From positions 372,001-436,000 of the forward strand of contig NZ_JAGIZA010000003.1 of assembly GCF_017813365.1 (NCBI RefSeq): DNA of 64,000 nucleotides. Reading direction: 5' to 3'. Shown piece by piece: positions 33,445 through 42,048 of this stretch. This DNA comes from Roseomonas indoligenes. Its GTDB lineage: Bacteria > Pseudomonadota > Alphaproteobacteria > Acetobacterales > Acetobacteraceae. A model generated the notes under the pieces. That model made no database searches and was not told the origin of the DNA. It was given only the letters and a program-made list of their open reading frames with translations. The position numbers were made by a program, and so were the translations under genes. Position 1 is the stretch's first letter. Each line of letters opens with the position of its first letter.

Positions 33445-36400
33445 CTACTCCGCGGCGAGGAGCTGGTCGCTCATCGGCTGCGGCAGGAGCTTGGCGTAGT
33501 CCTTCGGCACGACGTGCCAGAAGGCGTTGCGCTCCTCGTTCCAGTCGTTGAGGAGCCGGGCGGCGAGGCGCGAGCCCGTCTCCGCCACGTGCCGGGCGAT
33601 GAGGCTCCGCAGGATCCCCTCCCAGTGGGAGGAGGCGAGGCGGGACCAGAGGAGGGTGTCGGGGTTCAGGCGGTGCTCGAAGGTGCGGTCGGCGTCCCAG
33701 ACGAAGGCGTGGCCGCCGGTGAAGCCCGCGCCGAAGTTGTCGCCGACGGCGCCGAGGATGACCACCGTGCCGCCCGTCATGTACTCGCAGCCGTTGGCGC
33801 CGATGCCCTCCACCACGGCGGTGGCGCCGGAGTTGCGGACGGCGAAGCGCTCACCCCCCTGCCCTGCCGCGAAGAGCTCGCCCGCCGTCGCGCCGTAGAG
33901 GACGGTGTTGCCGACGATGGTGTTCTCCTCCCAGACGAAGTTGGCGCTGGGGCCGGGGCGGACGGTGATGGTGGCGCCGGACAGGCCCTTGCCGACATAG
34001 TCGTTGGCGTCGCCCAGCACCTCCAGCTTCAGGCCACGGACGCCGAAGGCGCCGAGGGACTGGCCAGCGGAGCCGCGCAGGCGGACCGTGAGGTGACCGG
34101 GCTGCAGGCCGGACATCCCGAACTGGCGCACGATCATCGAGCTGGTCTTGGTGCCGATGGCGCGGTGCGTGTTCTGGATGTTGTACTGCAGCTGCATCTT
34201 CTCGCCGCGCGAGAAGAGGGCGGCGGCGTCGCGGATCATGTCCGCATCCAGCGTCTCCGGCACCTCGTTGCGGCCTTCCAGCGTGCAGTGGGCAGGGTGG
34301 CCGCCGGCATCGGCCTGGACCAGCAGCGGGTTCAGGTCGAGGTCGTCCAGGTCTTCCGCGCCGCGGGAGACCTGCTTCAGCAGGTCGGTGCGGCCGATCA
34401 CGTCCTCCAGCTTGCGGAAGCCGAGGGAGGCGAGGATCTCGCGCACTTCCTCCGCCACGAAGGAGAAGAGGGAGATCACCTTCTCCGGGCTGCCCGTGAA
34501 CTTCGCGCGCAGGGCTTCATCCTGCGTGCAGACGCCGACGGGGCAGGTGTTGGAGTGGCACTGCCGGACCATGATGCAGCCCATGGCGACGAGCGAGGCC
34601 GTGCCGATGCCGAACTCCTCGGCGCCGAGCATGGCGGCGACCACGACGTCCCGCCCGGTCTTCATGCCGCCATCCGTCCGCAGCTTCACGCGGTGGCGGA
34701 GGCGGTTGAGGAGCAGGACCTGGTGGGTCTCGGAGAGGCCCATTTCCCAGGGGAGGCCGGCATACTTGATGGAGGTGACGGGGGATGCGCCGGTGCCGCC
34801 GGAATGGCCGGAGATGAGGATGGCATCGGCCTTCGCCTTCGCCACGCCCGCCGCGATCGTGCCGATGCCGCTGCGCGAGACGAGCTTCACGCAGACGGTC
34901 GCCTCGGGGTTGATCTGCTTCAGGTCGTAGATGAGCTGGGCCAGATCCTCGATCGAGTAGATGTCGTGGTGCGGCGGGGGGGAGATGAGCGTCACGCCGG
35001 GGGTGGAGTGGCGCAGCTTGCCGATCAGTTCCGTGACCTTGAAGCCCGGGAGCTGCCCGCCCTCGCCGGGCTTGGCGCCCTGGGCGACCTTGATCTCGAT
35101 CTCCCGGCAGTTGTTCAGGTACTCGGCGGTGACGCCGAAGCGGCCCGAGGCGATCTGCTTGATGGCGGAGTTGGCGTTGTCGCCGTTCGCGCGGGGCTTG
35201 GCGCGCGCGGGGTCCTCGCCGCCCTCGCCGCTGTCGGAGCGCGCGCCGATGCGGTTCATGGCGATGGAGAGGGTCTCGTGCGCCTCGGGCCCGAGGGCGC
35301 CGAGGGAGATACCGGGCGCGAGCAGGCGCTTGCGGATCTCCGTGATGCTCTCGACCTCCTCCAGCGCGATCGGCTTCACGGCCGGGGCGCGGAAGTCCAG
35401 CAGGTCGCGCAGCGCGACCGGGGGCTGCTGGCGCACGGCGTGGCTGTAGCGCTTGAAGGTCTCGTAGCTGTCGCTGTCCACCGCCTTCTGCAGCAGGTGG
35501 ATCAGGCTGCCCTCGAAGGCATGGGCCTCGCCGCGGCGGCGGAGCTTGTAGAGGCCGCCGACGGGGAGGACGACGGTGCTGGGCTCCCAGGCCGCCTTGT
35601 GCATGGCCAGCACGCGCTGTGCGATGCCGGTGAGGCCGATGCCGGAGATGCGGGACTGGGTGCCCGGGAAGAACTCCGCGACGAGCGCGCGGGAGAGGCC
35701 GATGGCCTCGAAGTTCATGCCGCCGCGATAGGAGGAGAGGACGCCGATGCCGATCTTCGACATTGTCTTCAGCAGGCCCTTGTCGATGGCCTTGCGGTAC
35801 TTCTCCACGCACTCCTCGAGCGACTTGCCGGGGAAGAGGCCGCGGCGGTGGCGGTCCGCGATGCTCTCCTGCGCGAGGTAGGCGTTCACCGTGGTGGCGC
35901 CGGCGCCGATGAGGACGGCGAAGTAGTGCACGTCCATGCATTCCGCGCTGCGGATGTTGAGGCTGGTGAAGGTGCGCAGCGAGTGGCGCACGAGGTGGGT
36001 GTGGACGGCGCCGACCGCGAGGATCATCGGGATGGCGGCGCGCTCAGCGCCCTGCGCCTCGTCGGAGAGGATGACGTGGGCGTTGCCGGAGCGGACGGCC
36101 TCCTCGGATTCGCGGCGGATGCGCTCCAGCGCGCGGCGCAGGCCGGCCTCGCCGTCAGCCACGGGGAAGGTGCAGTCCACCTCCGCGGCCGTGCGGCCCA
36201 TATAGGCGCGCATGGCCGCGAATTCGGCGTTGGACAGCACGGGGCTGTCCAGCATGAGCATGTCGCACTGGGTCGGGTCCTCGTCGAGGATGTTCCCGAG
36301 ATTGCCCAGGCGAGTTTTGATGGTCATCACCCGCGTTTCGCGCAGGCTGTCGATCGGCGGGTTGGTGACCTGCGCGAAGGCCTGGCGGAAGTAGTGGTGC

Positions 36401-37980
36401 AGCCCGCGGTACTGGCGGGAGAGGACGGCGATGGGCGTGTCATCGCCCATCGAGCCGATGGCTTCGGCCCCGTCCTCCACCATAGGGTGCAGGATGGCCT
36501 CCAGGTCCTCCAGCGTGAATCCCATGGAGAGCTGGCGGCGGCGGAGGGACTCGCCTTCCAGCGTCGCGGCCTCGGCGCTGTGGGACTTGACGATCTCGTC
36601 GATGCGCGTGGTGCGCGCGGTCCAGTCGCCCCAGGGCTTGCGGCCGGCGAGCAGGTCCTTGAGCTGGCCGTCGTCGTAGAACTGGGCCTCGTTCAGGTCC
36701 ACGCCGATGCACTGGCCCGGGCCGAGGCGGCCGCGGGCGAGGATGCTGTCCTCGGGGAAGCGGACCATGCCGGTCTCGCTGCCGACGACGAGCATGCGGT
36801 CCGCGGTGATGGTGTAGCGCATGGGGCGCAGGCCGTTGCGGTCCAGGCCGGCGACGACCCAGCGGCCATCGGTGGCGGCGATGGCGGCCGGACCGTCCCA
36901 GGGCTCCATCACGGCGTTGCAGTAGAGGAAGAGGTCCCGGTGCGCGGCGGGCATGGTGGCGTTGCTGCCGATGCTCTCGGGGATGAGCATGGCCTTCGCC
37001 ATCGGCGCGTCACGGCCGGCACGCACCAGCAGCTCGAAGACGTTGTCGAGGCTGGCGGTGTCGGAGTTGCCGGCCTGGATGACGGGCTTCACGTCCTCCA
37101 TGTAGGCGTCGAGCGAGGGGTGGGAGAGCCGGGTCTCGTGGCTCTTCATCCAGTTCTGGTTGCCGTGCACCGTGTTGATCTCGCCGTTATGGGCGAGGGT
37201 GCGGAAGGGCTGGGCCAGGCGCCAGGTGGGGAAGGTGTTGGTGCTGTAGCGCTGGTGGTAGATGGCGAAGCGCGAGACGAAGCGCGGGTCCAGCAGGTCC
37301 GGGTAGAAGACCGAGAGGCTCTCGGCCAGGAACATGCCCTTGTAGATGATGGACCGGCAGGAGAGCGTGCAGAGGTAGAGATCGGGGATCTGCGCGGCGA
37401 TGGACTGCTTCTCGATCCGGCGGCGGATGACGTAGAGGTCGCGCTCGAAGACCTCCTCGTCCCGCTGCTCCGGGTCGTAGATGAGGATCTGCTCGATTTC
37501 CGGCCGGGTGGCGTTGGCCTTCTCGCCGATGCAGGTGACGTCGATGGGGACCTGGCGCCAGGAGTAGATGCCGTAGCCGGCGTTCAGGACCTCCGTCTCC
37601 ACGATGGAGCGGCAGCGCTCCTGCGCGCCGAGGTCGGTCTTGGGCATGAAAACCATGCCGACGCCGATGCGGCCGGGGCGCAGGCGGTCGCCGCCATGCT
37701 CCACGACCTCCGCGAAGAAGTCCTGCGGGATCTCGACATGGATGCCGGCGCCGTCGCCGGTCTTGCCATCGGCGTCCACGGCGCCGCGGTGCCAGACGGC
37801 CTTGAGGGCGTTGATGCCGGCTTCCACCACCTCGCGGCGGGCGCGGCCGTCCAGCGCGGCGACGAGGCCGACGCCGCAGGCATCGTGCTCGGTGATGTCG
37901 ATATGGGCGGCGTCGCGCAGCAGGGCGGCGTTCGCGGCCTGGGCGGCGAGGTAGGCGGGGCCGTTGAAGGTCTCGGTCAT
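33445..37980 (-). CDS. gltB: Glutamate synthase (NADPH) large subunit
   Basis: GltB forms glutamate from glutamine and 2-oxoglutarate. The 1511-aa protein has the class II glutamine amidotransferase domain with the nucleophile Cys35 (D-A-C-G-V-G-L-V). It also has the central domain, the FMN synthase domain (G-H-S-G-G-T-G-A-S) and the [3Fe-4S] cysteines (C-I-M-V-R-Q-C-H-S-N-T-C-P-V-G-V-C). A C-terminal GXGXG helix domain closes it. Cys35 implies removal of a 34-residue propeptide. ATG at 37980 fits the family; an ATG at 38043 overlaps the DUF2059-like stop as ATGA and is an alternative. It is cotranscribed with the genes upstream as gltD-DUF2059-gltB. Confidence 0.97.
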   Translation of the reverse strand: MTETFNGPAYLAAQAANAALLRDAAHIDITEHDACGVGLVAALDGRARREVVEAGINALKAVWHRGAVDADGKTGDGAGIHVEIPQDFFAEVVEHGGDRLRPGRIGVGMVFMPKTDLGAQERCRSIVETEVLNAGYGIYSWRQVPIDVTCIGEKANATRPEIEQILIYDPEQRDEEVFERDLYVIRRRIEKQSIAAQIPDLYLCTLSCRSIIYKGMFLAESLSVFYPDLLDPRFVSRFAIYHQRYSTNTFPTWRLAQPFRTLAHNGEINTVHGNQNWMKSHETRLSHPSLDAYMEDVKPVIQAGNSDTASLDNVFELLVRAGRDAPMAKAMLIPESIGSNATMPAAHRDLFLYCNAVMEPWDGPAAIAATDGRWVVAGLDRNGLRPMRYTITADRMLVVGSETGMVRFPEDSILARGRLGPGQCIGVDLNEAQFYDDGQLKDLLAGRKPWGDWTARTTRIDEIVKSHSAEAATLEGESLRRRQLSMGFTLEDLEAILHPMVEDGAEAIGSMGDDTPIAVLSRQYRGLHHYFRQAFAQVTNPPIDSLRETRVMTIKTRLGNLGNILDEDPTQCDMLMLDSPVLSNAEFAAMRAYMGRTAAEVDCTFPVADGEAGLRRALERIRRESEEAVRSGNAHVILSDEAQGAERAAIPMILAVGAVHTHLVRHSLRTFTSLNIRSAECMDVHYFAVLIGAGATTVNAYLAQESIADRHRRGLFPGKSLEECVEKYRKAIDKGLLKTMSKIGIGVLSSYRGGMNFEAIGLSRALVAEFFPGTQSRISGIGLTGIAQRVLAMHKAAWEPSTVVLPVGGLYKLRRRGEAHAFEGSLIHLLQKAVDSDSYETFKRYSHAVRQQPPVALRDLLDFRAPAVKPIALEEVESITEIRKRLLAPGISLGALGPEAHETLSIAMNRIGARSDSGEGGEDPARAKPRANGDNANSAIKQIASGRFGVTAEYLNNCREIEIKVAQGAKPGEGGQLPGFKVTELIGKLRHSTPGVTLISPPPHHDIYSIEDLAQLIYDLKQINPEATVCVKLVSRSGIGTIAAGVAKAKADAILISGHSGGTGASPVTSIKYAGLPWEMGLSETHQVLLLNRLRHRVKLRTDGGMKTGRDVVVAAMLGAEEFGIGTASLVAMGCIMVRQCHSNTCPVGVCTQDEALRAKFTGSPEKVISLFSFVAEEVREILASLGFRKLEDVIGRTDLLKQVSRGAEDLDDLDLNPLLVQADAGGHPAHCTLEGRNEVPETLDADMIRDAAALFSRGEKMQLQYNIQNTHRAIGTKTSSMIVRQFGMSGLQPGHLTVRLRGSAGQSLGAFGVRGLKLEVLGDANDYVGKGLSGATITVRPGPSANFVWEENTIVGNTVLYGATAGELFAAGQGGERFAVRNSGATAVVEGIGANGCEYMTGGTVVILGAVGDNFGAGFTGGHAFVWDADRTFEHRLNPDTLLWSRLASSHWEGILRSLIARHVAETGSRLAARLLNDWNEERNAFWHVVPKDYAKLLPQPMSDQLLAAE

Positions 37981-38039
37981 GGCGTGCGTCCCGGCGGGGG
38001 AATGAGGACGGAGGGAGTGGCGGCGGGAGGCTTCGGCAT

Positions 38040-38639
38040 TCATCGCCGCAGGCCTTCCCGTTCGATGCCGCGGGTGATCTCGGGGCGGTTGGCCTGCATC
38101 ATCTCGCTGATCCAGCCCTCGACGGCGGCCTCCATGGCGGGGTCGGCGCGGGAGATGCCGGCGCGGACGTTCTCGTGCGCGCCGGTGCGGGTCCGGTCCA
38201 CGACGTCCTGGAGTTGCTCCGGGGTGAGGGTGCTGGTGAGGATATCCAGCAGACGCTCCTCCAGTGCCGGACGGTTGCGCTGGAAGATCGGAAGGACGGT
38301 GCTGTCGGCCAGCCGCTCGGTGGCGGCTCGGTCGTGGCCGCGCTCGACGAGGGAGTTCACGAAGGACTCGCGGAAGGAGTCCCAGAAGGTCTCGAAGACG
38401 CCCTCGATGAAGCCGGTCCGGAGGTTTTCGCGGGCAGCGGCGCGGACCCCTTCGGGAGCGGAGGCGCTGCTGTTGCCGGGCGCGGGAGAGGTATCGCCGG
38501 TGGGGGCGGGCTTGCCGGACGGCGCGGCACCGGCCGCGGCAGGGGGTACGGGGTCGGGCTTGCCGCTCCCGGCGGCGGCGCCGGTGGCGAGGGCGGCGAC
38601 CGCGAGGAACGCGAGGGCGACGGGGCGGGCGCGGAGCAT
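38040..38639 (-). CDS. DUF2059-like exported protein between gltD and gltB
   Basis: The 199-aa product has a Sec signal peptide (cleavage near A-A-A-G), a Pro/Ala/Ser-rich linker to about residue 65, and a helical C-terminal domain. The motif L-T-P-E-Q-L-Q-D-V-V is like the T-P-E-E-L segment of DUF2059 proteins, although the family match is by eye only. It should be periplasmic. Its start is 6 bases after gltD, and its stop overlaps a possible gltB start, so it is embedded in the glutamate synthase operon. A periplasmic protein has no obvious part in GOGAT chemistry. Confidence 0.75.
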   Translation of the reverse strand: MLRARPVALAFLAVAALATGAAAGSGKPDPVPPAAAGAAPSGKPAPTGDTSPAPGNSSASAPEGVRAAARENLRTGFIEGVFETFWDSFRESFVNSLVERGHDRAATERLADSTVLPIFQRNRPALEERLLDILTSTLTPEQLQDVVDRTRTGAHENVRAGISRADPAMEAAVEGWISEMMQANRPEITRGIEREGLRR

Positions 38640-38645
38640 CAGGGG

Positions 38646-40082
38646 CTACTCCGCGGCGCGGGCGACACTGTCGCGCGCCGCGACGTACTCGGCGATGCGC
38701 TCGGCGGCGTCGCGGCCGTCGCGGATGGCCCAGACGACCAGGGAGGCGCCGCGGACGATGTCGCCGGCGGCGAAGACGCCGGGGAGGCTGGTCTGCATCG
38801 TCTTGCGGTCCACGGTGAGGGTGCCCCAGCGGGAGACCTTCAGCGCGGGCTCCTCGAACATGCCCGGCAGGTCCTCGGGGTCGAAGCCGAGGGCCTTGAT
38901 GACGAGGTCGGCGCCTTCCACGAAGCTGCTGTTCGGGATCGGCTCCACCTGCTGGCGGCCGGTGGCGTCGGGCAGGCCGAGATGCATCTTCGTGACGCGG
39001 ACGCCGGTGACCTTGTCATCCCCCTCGAAGCCTTCCGGCGCGGTGAGCCAGGCGAAGCGGACGCCCTCCTCCTCGGCGTTGTGCACCTCGCGCATGGAGC
39101 CGGGCATGTTGGCCTTGTCGCGGCGGTAGAGGCAGGTGACGGAGGCGGCGCCCTGGCGGATGGAGGTGCGGAGGCAGTCCATGGCCGTGTCGCCGCCACC
39201 GATGACGACCACGCGCTTGCCCTCAGCATTCAGGGCGCCGCTGTCGAATTCCGGCACCGCGTCGCCCAGGCCCTTGCGGTTGGAGGCCGTGAGGAAGGTC
39301 ATGGCGGGGATGACGCCGGCGAGGTGTGAGCCGGGGACCTCGATGTCGCGGGCCTTGTAGACGCCGGTCGCGATGAGGACGGCGTCGTGCTTCTCGCGCA
39401 GTTCGGCGACCGTGACGTCGCGCCCGATCTCGCAGTTCATGTGGAAGGTGATGCCGCCTTCCTGGAACTGCGCGGTGCGGCGGGTGATGACATCCTTCTC
39501 CAGCTTGAAGTTGGGGATGCCGTAGATCATCAACCCGCCGGCGCGGTCGTAGCGGTCGTAGACATGGACCTGCCAGCCGATGGAGCGAAGGCGCTCGGCC
39601 GCGGCGAGGCCGGCGGGGCCGGCGCCGATGATGCCGACGGAGTGGGACAGCTCGCGCGGGGGCTTGGGCGGCTTGACCCAGCCCTTCTCCCAGGCGGTGT
39701 CGTTGATGTAGCGCTCCACCGCGCCGATCGTGACGGCGTCGAAGCCCTTCTCGATGACGCAGTTGCCCTCGCAGAGGCGGTCCTGCGGGCAGACGCGGCC
39801 GCAGATCTCGGGGAAGGTGTTGGTGGCGGAGTTGACCTCGTAGGCCTCCTCCAGCCGGCCTTCGGCGGTGAGCTTCAGCCAGTCCGGGATGTTCTGCTGC
39901 AACGGGCAGTGGACGGAGCAGAAGGGCACGCCGCACTGGGAACAGCGGCTGGCCTGCTCCGAGGCGCGGGCGGGGTCGAAGCGTGCGTAGATCTCGTCGA
40001 AATCCTCGCGCCGGACGGTGGCCGGGCGCTTCTCCGGCGTCTGCTGGGAGAGGCGGACAAACTGCAGCATGCGCTCGGCCAT
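38646..40082 (-). CDS. gltD: Glutamate synthase small subunit
   Basis: GltD passes electrons from NADPH through FAD and iron-sulfur clusters to GltB. The 478-aa protein has the N-terminal cysteine clusters (C-S-Q-C-G-V-P-F-C-x-x-x-C and C-G-R-V-C-P-Q-D-R-L-C-E-G-N-C), an FAD site G-A-G-P-A-G-L-A-A-A-E, and an NADPH site V-I-G-G-G-D-T-A-M-D-C. It ends with a G-D-I-V-R-G-A-S-L-V-V motif. ATG at 40082 has AAGGA 7 bases upstream. First gene of the glt unit; a 19-bp palindrome lies about 200 bases upstream. Confidence 0.97.
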   Translation of the reverse strand: MAERMLQFVRLSQQTPEKRPATVRREDFDEIYARFDPARASEQASRCSQCGVPFCSVHCPLQQNIPDWLKLTAEGRLEEAYEVNSATNTFPEICGRVCPQDRLCEGNCVIEKGFDAVTIGAVERYINDTAWEKGWVKPPKPPRELSHSVGIIGAGPAGLAAAERLRSIGWQVHVYDRYDRAGGLMIYGIPNFKLEKDVITRRTAQFQEGGITFHMNCEIGRDVTVAELREKHDAVLIATGVYKARDIEVPGSHLAGVIPAMTFLTASNRKGLGDAVPEFDSGALNAEGKRVVVIGGGDTAMDCLRTSIRQGAASVTCLYRRDKANMPGSMREVHNAEEEGVRFAWLTAPEGFEGDDKVTGVRVTKMHLGLPDATGRQQVEPIPNSSFVEGADLVIKALGFDPEDLPGMFEEPALKVSRWGTLTVDRKTMQTSLPGVFAAGDIVRGASLVVWAIRDGRDAAERIAEYVAARDSVARAAE

Positions 40083-40280
40083 GGCGCGGTCCTTGCTTCG
40101 ATGGAACGAGTCCATCCGTGCGATGGGTGGACGTGGTGGGGCCTTGCGGCCCTTTCGCGGCCTTTTGCCACGCCGAATAACGTTCCGCGAGGCAAAAACG
40201 CGACATCGGTCAGGATGGATGTCCTTTTGGCACTCAGGTTTCCGCCACGGGTGATGCGATTGGATCTCAACACGGGTTAT

Positions 40281-40299
40281 TAGGTCCGATTCGGACCTA
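40281..40299. promoter_or_regulatory. 19-bp perfect palindrome between gltD and tRNA-Leu
   Basis: TAGGTCCGATTCGGACCTA has 9-base arms around a central T. It sits in the 341-base gap 40083-40423 that holds no gene, about 200 bases upstream of gltD and 125 bases upstream of tRNA-Leu. The compact symmetry suggests a dimeric regulator site controlling the glt operon; no known consensus was recognised. Confidence 0.55.
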
Positions 40300-40353
40300 G
40301 TGCCAGGGAGGACCGCTTTCGACGCTGGGTGACGAAAACACGACTGGGGCGCC

Positions 40354-40382
40354 TTGACGGGTCTGCCGGGCCCTCATAGAAG
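40354..40382 (+). promoter_or_regulatory. Sigma-70-type promoter for tRNA-Leu
   Basis: TTGACG at 40354-40359 and TAGAAG at 40377-40382 are separated by exactly 17 bases and end 41 bases before the mature tRNA. The -35 is near consensus and the -10 moderate. It is the best promoter candidate for this tRNA. Confidence 0.55.
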
Positions 40383-40423
40383 GCCGCCCACGCCGCTGGA
40401 CATCAGAGGCGGCCGGCCCCCTT

Positions 40424-40510
<87 letters not shown>

Positions 40511-40575
40511 CTCTCCCGCCGGTTGCGGGAGACATCGCCGGCGGAGCGGCCCTGAGTATGAGGGAGACGCTCTTC

Positions 40576-41211
40576 ATGCCGAATGCCGCCATCCATCTTC
40601 ACAGGCACGACCTGCCGGACGGGCTTCTGCTCGGTCCCGTGGTGGCCGTCGATACCGAGACGATGGGGCTGGACCCCCGGCGGGATCGGCTCTGCCTCGT
40701 GCAGCTCTCCTCCGGCGATGGCACCGCGCATTGCGTGCAGATCGTGCCGCCATCCCTCGGCGGACGCGGGGCGGATTGCCCGAACCTCAAGGCGCTGATG
40801 GCCGACCCCGGGACGGTGAAGCTGTTCCACTTCGCGCGATTCGACGTGGCGATGCTGCGGCACGCGCTGGGGGTGGAGTGTGCGCCGGTGCGCTGCACGA
40901 AGATCGCCTCGAAGCTCGTGCGGACCTACACGGACCGGCACGGGTTGAAGGACCTCTGCCGGGAGCTGCTGGGGGTGGACATTTCCAAGCAGCAGCAGAG
41001 CAGCGACTGGGGGGCGGCGGAGCTTTCCCCGGAGCAGCTGGCCTATGCGGCCTCGGACGTGCTGCACCTGCACGCGCTCTGGGCACGGCTCGAGGGGATG
41101 CTGCGGCGGGAGGGGCGGATGGAACTGGCGGAGGCGTGCTTCCGCTTCCTGCCGGCGCGCGGTGCGCTGGACCTGCTGGGCTACTCGGAGACCGACATTT
41201 TCGCGCACTGA
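40576..41211 (+). CDS. Ribonuclease D-like 3'-5' exonuclease
   Basis: The 211-aa product is a single DEDD exonuclease domain without an HRDC domain. Visible catalytic residues are V-D-T-E-T (Exo I), F-H-F-A-R-F-D-V (Exo II) and Y-A-A-S-D-V-L-H-L-H (Exo III, Tyr-type). It probably trims RNA 3' ends, perhaps including the tRNA just upstream. The ATG at 40576 is chosen on the family opening M-P-N-A-A-I-H-L-H; an ATG at 40558 is possible. It lies directly after tRNA-Leu, so read-through from the tRNA promoter is likely. Confidence 0.9.
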   Translation: MPNAAIHLHRHDLPDGLLLGPVVAVDTETMGLDPRRDRLCLVQLSSGDGTAHCVQIVPPSLGGRGADCPNLKALMADPGTVKLFHFARFDVAMLRHALGVECAPVRCTKIASKLVRTYTDRHGLKDLCRELLGVDISKQQQSSDWGAAELSPEQLAYAASDVLHLHALWARLEGMLRREGRMELAEACFRFLPARGALDLLGYSETDIFAH

Positions 41212-41226
41212 AATTGCGGCACAAGC

Positions 41227-41242
41227 TGGCACGATTCTTGAT
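41227..41242 (+). promoter_or_regulatory. Candidate sigma-54 (-24/-12) promoter upstream of lptC-lptA-lptB-rpoN-hpf
   Basis: TGGCACGATTCTTGAT has a perfect -24 TGGCAC element, the correct 5-base spacer and TTG at -12. The following bases AT deviate from the ideal GC[AT]. It lies just after the rnd stop and upstream of the operon that encodes RpoN itself, which suggests autoregulation. No activator site was identified. Confidence 0.5.
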
Positions 41243-41379
41243 AGTTGGCCCTGCTCATCCGCGTTGACCACTCCGGCAGGCGGCCCCATACAGGGGGCGT
41301 GACCCTCCGTGCCACCCTGCCTGCCAAAGCCGCTCGTCCGGAAGGGGCCCCGGACCTCGATGGGGCGCGCCCTGTTGGC

Positions 41380-42048
41380 ATGGGGGCGGATGCCGAGGCG
41401 GAGATGCAGGGCTGGGACGACCGGCCGGTCCCCTCCCGCGCGCGGCGGCCCTATACGCGCGGCTCCATGCTGCGTCGCCGATGGGCGGTGCGGCTGCTGA
41501 AGTATCTCCTGCCCGCGGGGGCGCTGGCGCTGCTGGCCGCGATCGTGCTGTGGCCGGAGTTCGAGCGGACGGGGGAGAATGCGCGGCTCTCCTTTCGCCG
41601 CATGAGCCGGGCCGCGCCGGAATCCGTGCGGGTGGTGGACCCGCGCTACCAGGGCGTGGACGAGCAGGGACGCCCCTATAACGTGACGGCCTTCACGGCG
41701 ATCCAGCAGGGCAGCACCAATGTGGTGGACCTGGAGGCGCCGCGCGGCGACCAGATGCTCTCGGGCGGGGGCTGGATGCTGGTGGAGAGCAAGACGGGCC
41801 GCTTCGACCGGGATGCGAACATCCTGGACATGAAGGGCGACGTGACGATCTGGCAGGATGACGGGACCTTGATCGAGACCCAGGAGGCAAGGGTGGACGT
41901 GAAGGGCGGCAATGCCGAAGGCGACCGCCCGATCGCGGCGCAGGGCACCTTCGGGACGGTGACGGGAGACGGCTTCCGGCTGCGGGACCGGGGCGCGGTG
42001 GTGATCTTCACCGGGCGTGCCCGCGCGGTGCTGGAGGGCGGCCAGTGA
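41380..42048 (+). CDS. lptC: LPS export ABC transporter periplasmic protein LptC
   Basis: LptC is the inner-membrane bitopic component that hands LPS from LptBFG to LptA. The 222-aa product has one transmembrane helix (L-L-K-Y-L-L-P-A-G-A-L-A-L-L) and a periplasmic LptC domain, with Y-N-V-T-A and repeated beta-strand Asp/Gly turns. About 40 residues precede the helix, longer than in E. coli. The start is uncertain: ATG 41380 is used, with ATG 41404 and GTG 41299 as alternatives. The stop overlaps the lptA GTG start by four bases. Confidence 0.85.
   Translation: MGADAEAEMQGWDDRPVPSRARRPYTRGSMLRRRWAVRLLKYLLPAGALALLAAIVLWPEFERTGENARLSFRRMSRAAPESVRVVDPRYQGVDEQGRPYNVTAFTAIQQGSTNVVDLEAPRGDQMLSGGGWMLVESKTGRFDRDANILDMKGDVTIWQDDGTLIETQEARVDVKGGNAEGDRPIAAQGTFGTVTGDGFRLRDRGAVVIFTGRARAVLEGGQ

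Noticed and set aside
33514-39129. 1871-codon open frame on the plus strand opposite gltB, the DUF2059-like gene and gltD
   Set aside because: It is antisense to well-recognised conserved genes. Long open shadow frames are expected at this GC level, and its translation is a low-complexity Ala/Gly/Glu/Val-rich string without domains.
40228-40243. Second sigma-54-like TGGCAC in the glt/tRNA gap
   Set aside because: The -12 part is TTTCC, which lacks the needed TTGC core, and it does not lead into a plus-strand gene except a tRNA with a better sigma-70 promoter.
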